A stretch of DNA of 64,000 nucleotides from Sphingomonas echinoides (GTDB taxonomy: Bacteria; Pseudomonadota; Alphaproteobacteria; Sphingomonadales; Sphingomonadaceae), in contig NZ_JAPYKK010000009.1 of assembly GCF_029623395.1 (NCBI RefSeq), positions 1 to 64,000 on the forward strand. The letters run 5' to 3'. The notes under the pieces were generated by a model, which was not told where the DNA came from, made no database searches, and saw nothing but the letters and a program-made list of their open reading frames with translations. The translations under genes were made by a program, and so were the position numbers. Below, one piece after another: positions 10,154 through 18,304 of the stretch (position 1 is the stretch's first letter; each line of letters opens with the position of its first letter).

Positions 10154-11791
10154 TCAGACGGTTTCGAACGGCTGAGTCGCGGCGGGCGGGGTCATGTCCG
10201 CCACCGTGTCGCAGAGATCGCGGACGCGCGCGCTGTGCGTCACGATCAGCGCGCCTTGGCCGGTTGCGTCGAGCCGCGCTGCGATCCGCGCAAGCACGGT
10301 GCGTTCGGTGGCGGGGTCGAGTCCCTCGGTCGGCTCGTCGAGCACCAGCCACGGCGCGCGCGACACCAATGCCCGCGCGAGCGAAAGCCGCCGCCGCTCC
10401 CCGCCCGAAAGGCACGCGCCATCCTCGCCGATCCAGCTGTCGAGGCCGAGCGGGAGCGCGCGGATCCGCTCCTCCAGCGCCGCATCGTGCAAGGCGCCCC
10501 ACAACCGTGCCTCGTCGGCCAGAGGATCGGCCAGCAGCAGATTGTCGCGCACGGTCCCGGCGAGGAGACGCGCGTCCTGCGGGGCGAGGGCGAAGATCGT
10601 CGAAAGCTGGCGCGGCGCAATGTCGAGCAGGTCGACCCCGCCGATCCGCACCGCGCCGCGCTTGGCTTGGCGTAAACCGAGCAGCGTCTCGACCAGACTG
10701 GTCTTGCCACAGCCAGACCGCCCGATGATCGCGACGCGTTCGCTCGGCTGGAAACGGACCCGGCCGAACACCGCGAGCGCGAGATCGCGTTCCTGCGGTG
10801 CGGCGCCCAGCGCGGGAGGGTCCGCCACGTCCGGCTGGAGCAGGATCTCGTCGAGGCGTTCGGTGGCGGTGCGGACGCTGGCGCGCTGCGCGAGATCGCG
10901 GAGGAAGGGCGCGGCCCCGTCGACCCCCATCGCGGCGGCGAGCGCGGCCAGTGCCGCGATCGGCGCGCCCGCGGGCATCGCAAGCACGAACGCCGCGCCG
11001 GCGGCGACCGATACCGCGCTCGACTGGACGAAATCGAGCCAGCTCACCGCCGCAGCGCTGGCGCGATGCGCGATCGACAGGGTGGCGCCATGGTCGGCAA
11101 CGTCGGCAACCGCGCGCGCTTCGAGGCCGTAACAGCGCAATTCCGCGGCGGCGGCGCCGTAACGGGACACCATGTCCTTGAGGTTGCCGTTCGCCACCAG
11201 TGCGGCACGGGCCGGGGCAGCCCCCAAGCGCGCGATCCAGTCGCCGAGCGTGATCGTCGCCACCACGGTCGCGCCCACCGCCACCAGCGGTGCCCAGCCC
11301 CCGAGCAGCGCGAGCGCACCCGCCGACACGCTCGCCCCCACCAGCGACCAGCGGGCGGAACGCCGCACGATCGCAGCCTCGATCGCGGTCACGTCCTGCA
11401 CCAGCCGCGCGCTCGCCTCGCCGGTCGAGAAGCGCTTCGTCCGGATGGGAGAGGCCCCGGCCAGCGCCGCGAACAGCGCCGGGCGGACCCGCGCCATCAT
11501 GCGCAGCGCGGCGTCGTGCCCGCTTATGCGTTCGCCGTAGCGCGCGGCGGTGCGAACGATCGCCATGAAGCGGATCGCGACGGCGGGGAGCATATAGTTG
11601 AACACATGGCCCAGCCCGAGCGATGCCGCGACGGCGGCGCCGGTCAGGAACCATCCCGAGAGGCCAAGCAGCGACACCGTCGCCGCCGCCACCGCGACCG
11701 CGCAGAACGCCGCCCGGCGCAGGTCGCGCCGATGCGCGAGCGTCGCGCGGTGGAGGACGGAGGCGAGATCGGTGGGGGTGTCCGGGGTCAT
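10154..11791 (-). CDS. cydC: Heterodimeric ABC exporter subunit CydC (cytochrome bd assembly)
   Basis: The 545-residue protein is one half of the CydDC exporter, which moves cysteine/glutathione to the periplasm and is needed to assemble cytochrome bd. An N-terminal six-helix membrane domain (about 1-310) is followed by an ATPase domain. The ATPase has Walker A GRSGCGKTS, signature LSGGERRR and Walker B WLVLDEPTEG. The ATG at 11791 overlaps the cydD stop by 4 nt (ATGA). The frame is open well upstream, but that part is antisense-free coding of cydD in another frame. The gene lies downstream of cydD and divergent from cydABX, which fits its role. Confidence 0.93.
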   Translation of the reverse strand: MTPDTPTDLASVLHRATLAHRRDLRRAAFCAVAVAAATVSLLGLSGWFLTGAAVAASLGLGHVFNYMLPAVAIRFMAIVRTAARYGERISGHDAALRMMARVRPALFAALAGASPIRTKRFSTGEASARLVQDVTAIEAAIVRRSARWSLVGASVSAGALALLGGWAPLVAVGATVVATITLGDWIARLGAAPARAALVANGNLKDMVSRYGAAAAELRCYGLEARAVADVADHGATLSIAHRASAAAVSWLDFVQSSAVSVAAGAAFVLAMPAGAPIAALAALAAAMGVDGAAPFLRDLAQRASVRTATERLDEILLQPDVADPPALGAAPQERDLALAVFGRVRFQPSERVAIIGRSGCGKTSLVETLLGLRQAKRGAVRIGGVDLLDIAPRQLSTIFALAPQDARLLAGTVRDNLLLADPLADEARLWGALHDAALEERIRALPLGLDSWIGEDGACLSGGERRRLSLARALVSRAPWLVLDEPTEGLDPATERTVLARIAARLDATGQGALIVTHSARVRDLCDTVADMTPPAATQPFETV

Positions 11792-13437
11792 GCGCGGTCC
11801 ATCGGGATGATACGGTCCGCCATTGCGGCAAGCGCGGGGCTGTGGGTTGCGATCAGCACGGTTCGGCCGATGCAGGCGTAGCGGATCGTCGCGATCAGCG
11901 CGGCCTCGGCGGCGGAATTGAGGTGCGCGGTCGGCTCGTCGAGCAGCAGGACGGGGGCGGGTTTGAGGATCGCGCGCGCCAGACCGATCCGTCGCCGTTC
12001 CCCGCCCGAAAGCCCGCTGCCGGTCGCGTCGAGCAGCGTGTCGATCCCGTCCGCGCGCGTCGCCAGCGCAGGAGCAAGGCCAGCGCGAATGGCGGCGTCC
12101 TCGATCCGCCAGCGTGCGGCGGTCGGGTCGGACACAGCGATGTTGTCGGCGATCGTCCCGGTCAGCAGCAGCGGGGTCTGTCCGGACCAGGCGGTGTGCG
12201 GCGCAAGGTTGGCGCGCGGCGGCAGGACGATCCCGTCGATCGCAAGGCTGCCGGCGGCTGCGGGGACGAGGCCGAGCACATAATGCAACAGGCTCGATTT
12301 GCCGCACCCGGAACGGCCGACGAGCGCGACGATCTCGCCCGGCGCGATGTCGAGCGAGAAGTCCGAAACCGCCGCCACGTCCATCCCCGGATAGCGCAGC
12401 GTGATCGCGTCGAACGTCAGCCGGGGTGGTGCGTCGCCGGCGTAGGTCCACGCTGCGGCGGGCGGCGCCTGACCCGCGATGACCGCGTCGAGCCGCGTCG
12501 TCGCGGTCTCCGCCGCTTGGCGGTCGTGATACGCCGCGGCCAGCCGCCGCATCGGGGCATAGAATTCGGGTGCGAGCGCCAGCACGAAGAACGCGCGGCC
12601 GAGCGTGAGATGCTCGGGCACGAACGCTGGAAGCAGCCCGAGCACGTTGAACCCGGCGTACACCGCGACCAGCGCGACCGACAAAGCGGCGAAGAATTCG
12701 AGCGATGCCGAGGACAGGAACGCGACGCGCAGCACGCGCATCGTGCGGCGCGCGACGGCGTCGGCGGCGTCCGCGATGCCGTCGGTCTCGCGTCGCTCTG
12801 CGCCGAACGCGCGGATCACCGGCAGTGCGCGGACGCGGTCGGCAAAGCGGACCGACAATTGCGCGAGCGCATCGAACTGGTGCCGCGATTCCGCCGCCGC
12901 CGCGCCGCCGGCGAGCACCATCGCCGCGATGAAGGGGAATAAGGTGCCGATCAGGATGAGCGCGGCGACCGGGCTTGCGAGCGCGACGGCTGCGCCCACC
13001 ACGATCGGCGCGATCGTCGCGGCCTGCCGCGCGGGCAGGAACCGCGCGATATACCCGTCGACCATCTCGACCTCGTCGACTGCACTGGCGAGGATCGCGC
13101 CGGTCGTGCCCTGGCCCGCGAGCGGACGGAACAGCGCCGAGACGACGTCCCGCCGCAGCCCGGCCTTCACGCCCGCCGCATCGCGCGCGCCGGCACGGAC
13201 CGACAGCATCGTCGCCGCCCCGCGCACGACCCCGGCACCGAGCATCAGCGCGATCCATCCCGCCACCTGCGTCGACCCCGCGGCCAGCGCAGCGACCGCG
13301 CCGGCAAGACCACCCGCAAACCCGATCGCTCCAGCCGTATCGATCAGCAATAGTAACAAGGGCAGGCGCGACACTTGCGACTTGAACGTCGCCAGAAGGC
13401 GCGGGGGCGGCGGGACGGTAAGGGCTGTTCCGGACAT
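11788..13437 (-). CDS. cydD: Heterodimeric ABC exporter subunit CydD
   Basis: The 549-residue partner of CydC has a transmembrane domain in the N-terminal 320 residues, then an ATPase domain. The ATPase has Walker A VGRSGCGKSS, signature LSGGERRRIG and Walker B VLLLDEPTAHL. CydDC exports thiols required for maturation of bd-type oxidase. The gene starts 126 bp from the divergent cydA start, so both units probably share control elements. It is coupled to cydC through an ATGA overlap. Confidence 0.93.
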   Translation of the reverse strand: MSGTALTVPPPPRLLATFKSQVSRLPLLLLLIDTAGAIGFAGGLAGAVAALAAGSTQVAGWIALMLGAGVVRGAATMLSVRAGARDAAGVKAGLRRDVVSALFRPLAGQGTTGAILASAVDEVEMVDGYIARFLPARQAATIAPIVVGAAVALASPVAALILIGTLFPFIAAMVLAGGAAAAESRHQFDALAQLSVRFADRVRALPVIRAFGAERRETDGIADAADAVARRTMRVLRVAFLSSASLEFFAALSVALVAVYAGFNVLGLLPAFVPEHLTLGRAFFVLALAPEFYAPMRRLAAAYHDRQAAETATTRLDAVIAGQAPPAAAWTYAGDAPPRLTFDAITLRYPGMDVAAVSDFSLDIAPGEIVALVGRSGCGKSSLLHYVLGLVPAAAGSLAIDGIVLPPRANLAPHTAWSGQTPLLLTGTIADNIAVSDPTAARWRIEDAAIRAGLAPALATRADGIDTLLDATGSGLSGGERRRIGLARAILKPAPVLLLDEPTAHLNSAAEAALIATIRYACIGRTVLIATHSPALAAMADRIIPMDRA

Positions 13438-13563
13438 GAATGATGCCTAGAACAGCGACCGCTTCGGCCGAATACGGGAAACCGCGTATCCCGCTAACCC
13501 ACCGATATCGCTAGCCGGACTGCCAGGGGTGGTCCGCGTTGGGCCTGACACGGAGGCAGAATC
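13438..13563. promoter_or_regulatory. Shared cydDC/cydABX control region with a GGGAAA-N3-CGTA motif
   Basis: This 126-bp divergent region contains the imperfect palindrome ATACG-N8-CGTAT at 13472-13489. Inside it is GGGAAA (13476-13481), three bases, then CGTA (13485-13488). The same arrangement, GGGAAA-N3-CGTA, occurs upstream of fixL at 18742-18754. On the opposite strand it reads TACG...TTTCCC, which resembles rhizobial FixJ sites as I recall them. No TTGAT/TTGAC-type FNR box was found here. GGAGGC a few bases before 13564 is the likely cydA ribosome-binding site. Confidence 0.5.
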
Positions 13564-15132
13564 ATGGACTTTAGTGTCGTCGATCTATCGCGACTGCAAT
13601 TCGCGCTGACCGCGCTATATCATTTCCTGTTCGTGCCGCTGACACTCGGGCTCAGCGTGATGCTGGTCATCATGGAATCGCTGTACGTCATGACCAATCG
13701 CCCGATCTGGCGAGTGATCACGCGGTTCTGGGCAAAGATCTTCGGGATCAACTTCGTGCTCGGTGTCGCCACCGGGCTGACGATGGAATTTCAGTTCGGC
13801 ACCAACTGGTCGTATTTCTCGCAATATGTCGGGGACGTCTTCGGCGCGCCCCTCGCGATCGAGGGGTTGATGGCGTTCTTCATGGAAGCGACGTTCGTCG
13901 GGCTGATGTTCTTCGGCTGGGAGAAGCTGAGCAAGCGCCAGCATCTGTTCGTGACGTTCATGGTCGCGGTCGGCACCAACCTGTCGGCGCTGTGGATCCT
14001 GGTTGCCAACGGCTGGATGCAGAACCCGGTCGGCGCGCGCTTCAACACCGATACGATGCGGATGGAAGTCACCGATTTCAGTGCGGTGCTGTTCAACCCG
14101 GTCGCACAGGCGAAGTTCGTCCATACCGTCAGCGCCGGCTATGTCATCGCGTCGGTACTCGTCCTCGGCGTATCGGCTTTTTATCTGCTCAAGGGCCGCT
14201 GGACCCAATTCGCCAAGCGCTCGATGACGGTTGCCGCCGCGTTCGGGCTGGCGGGGTCGCTGTCGGTCGTCGTTCTGGGGGACGAGAGCGGTTACGTGCT
14301 GACCGACAACCAGAAGATGAAACTCGCCGCGATCGAGGCGGCCTGGCATACCGCGCCTGCACCCGCAGGCATCACGTTGATCGGCCTGCCCGATTTCGAG
14401 ACGCGCACGACGCGCTATCAGGTCGAAATCCCGTGGGTGCTCGGCCTCATTTCAACCCGCAGCCTGACGGGCGAAGTGACCGGCATGTCGGAACTGGTGT
14501 TGAAGGCGCATGAGCGGATCAGCTCGGGCCAGATCGCCTATCGCGCGGTGCAGGTGCTGAAACGGACGCCGACCGATGCTGCGGCACGCGCCGCGTTCGA
14601 ATTGCACAAGCGCGACCTCGGCTATGCATTGCTGCTGAAGCGCTACGTCGCGGATCCGGCCGCCGCAACGCCCGCGATGATCGATACCGCCGCCTGGGAC
14701 ACGGTCCCCAGCGTCCCGCTGATGTTCTGGTCGTTCCGCCTGATGGCGGGGATCGGTTTCCTGATGATCGCGCTGTTTACCGCCGCGTTCGTCATTTCGA
14801 CCGCCCGCCGGCATGAGCAGTATCGCTGGTTCCTCCGCATCGCGGTCGCTGCCATGCCGCTGCCGTGGCTGGCGGCGGAACTTGGCTGGGTCGTTGCCGA
14901 ACTCGGTCGGCAACCCTGGGCGATCGACGGGGTGTTGCCGACCTTCCTGGCAACCTCCTCGCTGACGCCCGCGCTGCTGATCACGACGATCGTCGGGTTC
15001 ACCGCGCTGTACGGGACGCTCGCCGTGATCGAGGTCCGGCTGATCCTCGCCGCGATCGCGCACGGTCCGGTCGAGGACCTGCCGGAACCGGCACCGGTGA
15101 CCGCGCTGCCCATTCCCTCGCTTGCTGCCTGA
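13564..15132 (+). CDS. cydA: Cytochrome bd ubiquinol oxidase subunit I
   Basis: The 522-residue integral membrane protein is the quinol-oxidising, heme-bearing subunit of cytochrome bd. The heme ligands line up with those of the E. coli enzyme shifted by one residue: His20 (heme b595/d side), His187 and Met394 (heme b558). Proton-pathway glutamates Glu100 and Glu108 (EGLMAFFMEATF) and the GRQPW motif are present. The length equals that of E. coli CydA, indicating the long Q-loop form. It allows respiration at very low oxygen. cydB follows after 14 bp. Confidence 0.97.
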   Translation: MDFSVVDLSRLQFALTALYHFLFVPLTLGLSVMLVIMESLYVMTNRPIWRVITRFWAKIFGINFVLGVATGLTMEFQFGTNWSYFSQYVGDVFGAPLAIEGLMAFFMEATFVGLMFFGWEKLSKRQHLFVTFMVAVGTNLSALWILVANGWMQNPVGARFNTDTMRMEVTDFSAVLFNPVAQAKFVHTVSAGYVIASVLVLGVSAFYLLKGRWTQFAKRSMTVAAAFGLAGSLSVVVLGDESGYVLTDNQKMKLAAIEAAWHTAPAPAGITLIGLPDFETRTTRYQVEIPWVLGLISTRSLTGEVTGMSELVLKAHERISSGQIAYRAVQVLKRTPTDAAARAAFELHKRDLGYALLLKRYVADPAAATPAMIDTAAWDTVPSVPLMFWSFRLMAGIGFLMIALFTAAFVISTARRHEQYRWFLRIAVAAMPLPWLAAELGWVVAELGRQPWAIDGVLPTFLATSSLTPALLITTIVGFTALYGTLAVIEVRLILAAIAHGPVEDLPEPAPVTALPIPSLAA

Positions 15133-15146
15133 AGGACGATCCGATC

Positions 15147-16289
15147 ATGGCTTTCCTAGACTATGAAGTGCTTAGACTGATCTGGTGGGTGCTGCTCGGC
15201 GTCCTGCTGATCGGTTTCGCCATCACCGACGGGTTCGATCTCGGTGTTGCCGCGCTGCTCCCGTTCGTCGCCCGCGACGACGTCGAACGGCGGCTCGCGA
15301 TCAACGCGGTCGCGCCGACGTGGGAGGGGAACCAGGTGTGGTTCATCCTCGGCGGCGGTGCGATCTTCGCCGCCTGGCCGCTGGTCTATGCGATCAGCTT
15401 CTCGGGCTTCTATCTCGCGATGTTCCTCGTGCTCTCCGCGCTGATCCTGCGGCCGGTGGCGTTCAAATACCGCTCCAAGTCGGAAGATCCGGCGTGGCGC
15501 GCGCGGTGGGACTGGGCGTTGTTCGTCAGCGGGCTGGTTCCCGCGCTGGTGTTCGGCGTCGCGGTCGGGAATGTCCTGCAGGGCGCCCCGTTCAAGATCG
15601 ACGATGATTTGCGCGCGACCTACGTTGGCGGGCTGCTCGGTCTGTTCACGCCGTTCACGCTGGTGTGCGGGCTGCTGTCGGTCGCGATGCTCGTGCTGCA
15701 CGGCAGCGCGTGGCTGGCGGTCAAGATCGAACATGGCGCAGTGCATTACCGTGCCCGCGCGATCGGTGCGGGGGCGGCGGTGCTGTCGATCGTGCTGTTC
15801 GCGATCGGCTGGGGCTTCGTCGCGACCGGGACGGGCTATGCCATCGCGGGGGTCGCCGATCCGCTCGGGCCGTCCAACCCGACGCGGATGACGACCGTGG
15901 TCCAGGCGGGGGCCTGGCTTGCCAATTACGGACGGCACCCGTGGATGGTCATCGCCCCCGCGCTCGGCTTCGGTGGCACCGCGCTCGCGCTGGCGGGCAT
16001 CCTGTTGCGGCGCGAGGCGGCCGCGCTGGTCGGGTCGACGCTCGCGGCGACCGGGATCATCGCGACCGTCGGCGTATCGATGTTCCCGTACATCCTGCCC
16101 TCCAGCATCGATCCGCATTCGAGCCTGACCGTGTGGAACGCATCGTCCAGCGCCTCCACGCTGGCGTTGATGCTCGGGGTGACGGGTGTCCTGCTGCCGA
16201 TCGTGCTGATCTACACCGCCTGGGCGTACCGCGTGATGTTCGGGCGGGTGACCACCGCACAAGTCGTCGCGAACATCGACCTTTACTGA
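15147..16289 (+). CDS. cydB: Cytochrome bd ubiquinol oxidase subunit II
   Basis: The 380-residue polytopic membrane protein is the structural partner of CydA. Recognisable blocks are GFAITDGFDLGVAALLPF near the N-terminus, NAVAPTWEGNQVWFI, and the C-terminal TVGVSMFPYILPSS region. The length matches the family (about 380). The ATG at 15147 lies 14 bp after the cydA stop, with GAAGGACGA as ribosome-binding site. The open frame extending back to 14865 lies within cydA in another frame and is not coding. Confidence 0.97.
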   Translation: MAFLDYEVLRLIWWVLLGVLLIGFAITDGFDLGVAALLPFVARDDVERRLAINAVAPTWEGNQVWFILGGGAIFAAWPLVYAISFSGFYLAMFLVLSALILRPVAFKYRSKSEDPAWRARWDWALFVSGLVPALVFGVAVGNVLQGAPFKIDDDLRATYVGGLLGLFTPFTLVCGLLSVAMLVLHGSAWLAVKIEHGAVHYRARAIGAGAAVLSIVLFAIGWGFVATGTGYAIAGVADPLGPSNPTRMTTVVQAGAWLANYGRHPWMVIAPALGFGGTALALAGILLRREAAALVGSTLAATGIIATVGVSMFPYILPSSIDPHSSLTVWNASSSASTLALMLGVTGVLLPIVLIYTAWAYRVMFGRVTTAQVVANIDLY

Positions 16290-16314
16290 CACCTTCAACC
16301 GGGAGCGGAACGAC

Positions 16315-16413
16315 ATGTGGTATTTCAGCTGGGTTCTGGGCCTCTGCCTCGCGGTGGCCTTCGGCATTCTCAACGGTCTGTGGCATGAAATGGAATTGCC
16401 CGCCGACGATTGA
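16315..16413 (+). CDS. cydX: Small cytochrome bd subunit CydX
   Basis: This 32-codon gene encodes one membrane helix starting MWYFSWVLGLCLAVAFG and ending in an acidic tail (HEMELPADD). CydX stabilises the CydAB heme site; the MWYFxW start and the conserved glutamate after the helix are family signatures. It begins 25 bp after cydB, with GGGAGCGG as ribosome-binding site, and is followed by a strong terminator. So cydABX forms one transcript. Confidence 0.96.
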   Translation: MWYFSWVLGLCLAVAFGILNGLWHEMELPADD

Positions 16414-16435
16414 ACGATCGCACGGACCGACACAG

Positions 16436-16469
16436 AAAAGGCCGCCCCGGGAAACCGGGGCGGCCTTTT
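16436..16469 (+). terminator. Rho-independent terminator after cydABX
   Basis: The stem AAAAGGCCGCCCCGG pairs perfectly with CCGGGGCGGCCTTTT around a GAAA tetraloop, ending in TTTT. It lies 22 bp after the cydX stop. The symmetry (A-run on one side, T-run on the other) means it can also terminate the small minus-strand gene at 16500-16610. Confidence 0.96.
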
Positions 16470-16499
16470 CTGGTTGGCGGGGGGGGGGAGCGGTGAAGC

Positions 16500-16610
16500 T
16501 CAGGGCGCTTCGGGGTCCCGGTCCGTGACGGTTGCCCACATCAGCACCAGCATGAACCCGGCCATTGCGGCGATCACCAGGTAGAGGAACCAATCGTTAT
16601 CCTGCGGCAT
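16500..16610 (-). CDS. Uncharacterised 36-residue single-helix membrane protein next to cyd
   Basis: The frame starts MPQDNDWFLYLV. It has one clear hydrophobic helix (residues about 7-28, rich in Leu/Met/Ala) and a charged C-terminal tail TDRDPEAP. A strong ribosome-binding site AAGGAG (16618-16623 on the minus strand) lies 7 nt before the ATG. A perfect FNR-type palindrome is centred about 57 bp upstream, and the shared cyd terminator lies beyond the stop. I do not recognise it. By size, topology and position it could be an accessory subunit of a terminal oxidase, analogous to CydH/CydY or CcoM. That is inference from context only. Confidence 0.75.
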   Translation of the reverse strand: MPQDNDWFLYLVIAAMAGFMLVLMWATVTDRDPEAP

Positions 16611-16656
16611 CGTCCTGCTCCTTTGCGGCGGGAGCGTCGCACGCATTGCGACCGGA

Positions 16657-16678
16657 CGGTTTGACCACGGTCAAACCG
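16657..16678. promoter_or_regulatory. FNR/FixK-type operator upstream of the 36-residue membrane protein gene
   Basis: The core TTGAC-CACG-GTCAA (16661-16674) matches the FNR/FixK consensus layout TTGA(T/C)-N4-(A/G)TCAA. The symmetry extends to 9-bp arms (CGGTTTGAC and GTCAAACCG). It lies between the ompW terminator and the small gene, centred about 57 bp from that gene's ATG. A class II activator position at -41.5 would place the transcript start near 16626, just before AAGGAG. An FNR-like regulator is encoded at 17508. Confidence 0.8.
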
Positions 16679-16698
16679 CACGACCGGGGTCGTGCGGT
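16675..16698 (-). terminator. Hairpin terminator after ompW
   Basis: The arms ACCGCACGAC and GTCGTGCGGT pair perfectly around a 4-bp loop. Read on the minus strand, the stem is followed by TTTG, which is part of the FNR box. It lies 11 bp beyond the ompW stop. The short T-run makes it a modest terminator, and it overlaps the edge of the FNR-type operator by four bases. Confidence 0.7.
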
Positions 16699-16709
16699 TC
16701 GCCGGTCGG

Positions 16710-17366
16710 TTAGAGCCGGATGCCGACGCCGACGCCGGCAACGATCGGGTTGATGTGGACGTTGACCTGGTTGAGCGCGCCGCCGGTGGTGAGCCGCGCG
16801 GTCGAATTGATGTCGATGTACTTGACGTCGAGATTGACGAACACGCGCTTCGACACATCCACGTCGATCCCGCCCTGCACCGCATAGCCGACGCTGTCGG
16901 TCAGATGGACCTTGGTCGGCCCGATCGCCGTGACCAGCGAGTCGCTCGCCTTGGCGTTGTAGAACACCGTGTAGTTGATCCCGGCGCCGAGATACGGCCG
17001 CACGTGCTTCGTCGGCATGAAGTGATATTGCAGCGTCAGGGTTGGCGGCAGGACCCAGGCACTCGCGACCTTGTCGAGCGCGGAAAGCGTCCCGCCGCCG
17101 GTCACGTCATGCTTGGTCGTCGCGAGGATCAGCTCGGTGCCGATGTGGTTGGTCAGCATGTAGGTGAAATCGACTTCCGGCGCGTAGCTGGTGGTGACGC
17201 CCACCGAGCTGCCGGGGAAGCCCGGGGTCACCGCGCCGCTGCTGTCGTTGGGGGCGACGACGATCGCGCGGGCGCGGACGAGCACGTCGCCCTTGGCGAT
17301 CTGCGCCTGGGCGGGGAACGCCAGTGCGCTCGCAAGCGCTGCGCCGAAGATGAGGGTAAGCCGCAT
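16710..17366 (-). CDS. ompW: OmpW-family outer-membrane protein
   Basis: The 218-residue protein has a signal peptide (cleavage AQA-QIA) and an eight-stranded barrel pattern. Family landmarks include PPTLTLQYHF, RPYLGAGINYTVFY, the GIDVDVSKRVFVNLDVKYI strand pair, and a C-terminal aromatic/aliphatic end (GVGVGIRL). OmpW forms a narrow hydrophobic channel and in enterobacteria is induced by low oxygen through FNR. An imperfect TTG-N8-CAA site lies about 62 bp upstream. GGAGAACC precedes the ATG at 17366; the longer frame to 17435 lacks the signal-peptide start. Confidence 0.93.
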   Translation of the reverse strand: MRLTLIFGAALASALAFPAQAQIAKGDVLVRARAIVVAPNDSSGAVTPGFPGSSVGVTTSYAPEVDFTYMLTNHIGTELILATTKHDVTGGGTLSALDKVASAWVLPPTLTLQYHFMPTKHVRPYLGAGINYTVFYNAKASDSLVTAIGPTKVHLTDSVGYAVQGGIDVDVSKRVFVNLDVKYIDINSTARLTTGGALNQVNVHINPIVAGVGVGIRL

Positions 17367-17421
17367 GATGGTTCTCCAATGATACCAGAGACTCGCGTAG
17401 CCGCACCAAGCATTGGTCGAT

Positions 17422-17451
17422 TTGCGCGCAGACAAGCGCCGTCCTACGTAA
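17422..17451. promoter_or_regulatory. Candidate FNR-like and FixJ-like sites between ompW and the FNR-like gene
   Basis: Two elements lie in this divergent region (17367-17507). TTGCG-CGCA-GACAA (17422-17435) keeps only the outer TTG/CAA of an FNR box. On the minus strand TTACGTAG (17444-17451) matches seven of eight bases of GTAMGTAG, the FixJ class I consensus as I recall it. The second lies 56 bp before the regulator's ATG. Either could tie ompW and the regulator to oxygen sensing. Both are weak alone and gain support from the exact FixJ-type motif before fixL. Confidence 0.4.
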
Positions 17452-17507
17452 GATTACGGCGATCCCCGTTTCTTCGACGCGCCTATCCTGTGCGTGGAGG
17501 AACATTC

Positions 17508-18221
17508 ATGCAGCTTCGATCGCCACGGACGGACGTGGACGCGACCACGCCGTGCCTGACCTGCGCGGTGCGCGATACCGCGGCCTGCGCGCAATTGTCG
17601 CTCGCGCACCGCATCGCGCTCGGATCGCTGCGGCGGTCCGAGACGCTGCGGTCGGGCGAGACGCTTGCGTGGGAAGGCGAGGAGTCGCTCGTCGTCGCGA
17701 CGTTGCGCTCGGGCGTGTTCAAACGCAGCCTGATGCTGTCGGATGGCCGCGAACAGGTGGTCGGGCTGGCGTTTCCCGGCGACATGGTCGGTCGCCTGTT
17801 CGGCGCGACGACCGATCACAGTCTGATCGCGATTACCGATACGGTCCTCTGCGTTTTCCCGCGCGCCGCATTCGAGCGACTGGTGGCGGCGAGCCCGGCG
17901 CTGGAACATGCGTTGCTGGTCCAGGCGCTGGACGATCTGTCGCGCGCGCAGCGCCAGATGCTCGTGCTCGCGCGCCTGTCCGCGCCGCAACGCGTCGCAA
18001 CCTTCCTGCTCGATCTCGTCGCGCGCAGCATTGCCGACGCGCGCGGACGGATCGCGATCCCGCTCAGCCGCCAGCAATTGGGCGACCTGCTCGGTCTGTC
18101 GATCGAGACGGTCAGCCGCAAGCTGCGCGATTTCGAACGCTCGGGGCATATCGCGCTGCCCGACTATCGTTCGATGGTCGTGATCGACCGCGCCGGGCTG
18201 GCGGCGATCGCGGCGGCCTAG
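17508..18221 (+). CDS. CRP/FNR-family transcriptional regulator with candidate Fe-S cysteines
   Basis: The 237-residue regulator has a cyclic-nucleotide-binding-type beta-roll, a dimerisation helix and a winged helix. Cysteines 16, 19 and 27 (CLTC...AAC) and Cys115 sit where FNR proteins bind an oxygen-labile [4Fe-4S] cluster. Glu200, Ser203 and Arg204 in IETVSRKL match the recognition residues that read TTGA half-sites. It should therefore sense oxygen directly and bind boxes such as the one at 16657-16678; it could be called Fnr, FnrL or FixK-like. GGAGG lies 7 nt before the ATG. It is 83 bp upstream of the BLUF gene on the same strand. Confidence 0.92.
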   Translation: MQLRSPRTDVDATTPCLTCAVRDTAACAQLSLAHRIALGSLRRSETLRSGETLAWEGEESLVVATLRSGVFKRSLMLSDGREQVVGLAFPGDMVGRLFGATTDHSLIAITDTVLCVFPRAAFERLVAASPALEHALLVQALDDLSRAQRQMLVLARLSAPQRVATFLLDLVARSIADARGRIAIPLSRQQLGDLLGLSIETVSRKLRDFERSGHIALPDYRSMVVIDRAGLAAIAAA

Positions 18222-18304
18222 CGCGCCGCCCTTCGGAAATGTCCGTATGGCGCGACGCCGCGCGACGCACGACGGTGCCGAGAACCGCAATCGTAAGTCC
18301 AGCC

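Noticed and set aside
10154..13258. One minus-strand frame apparently joining cydC and cydD
   Set aside because: The upstream part is Arg/Ala-rich shadow sequence of cydD. The true cydC start at 11791 overlaps the cydD stop as ATGA.
13438..13563. FNR box upstream of cydA
   Set aside because: No TTGAT/TTGAC-N4-(A/G)TCAA arrangement is present. The visible palindrome is of a different type, noted as a FixJ-like motif.
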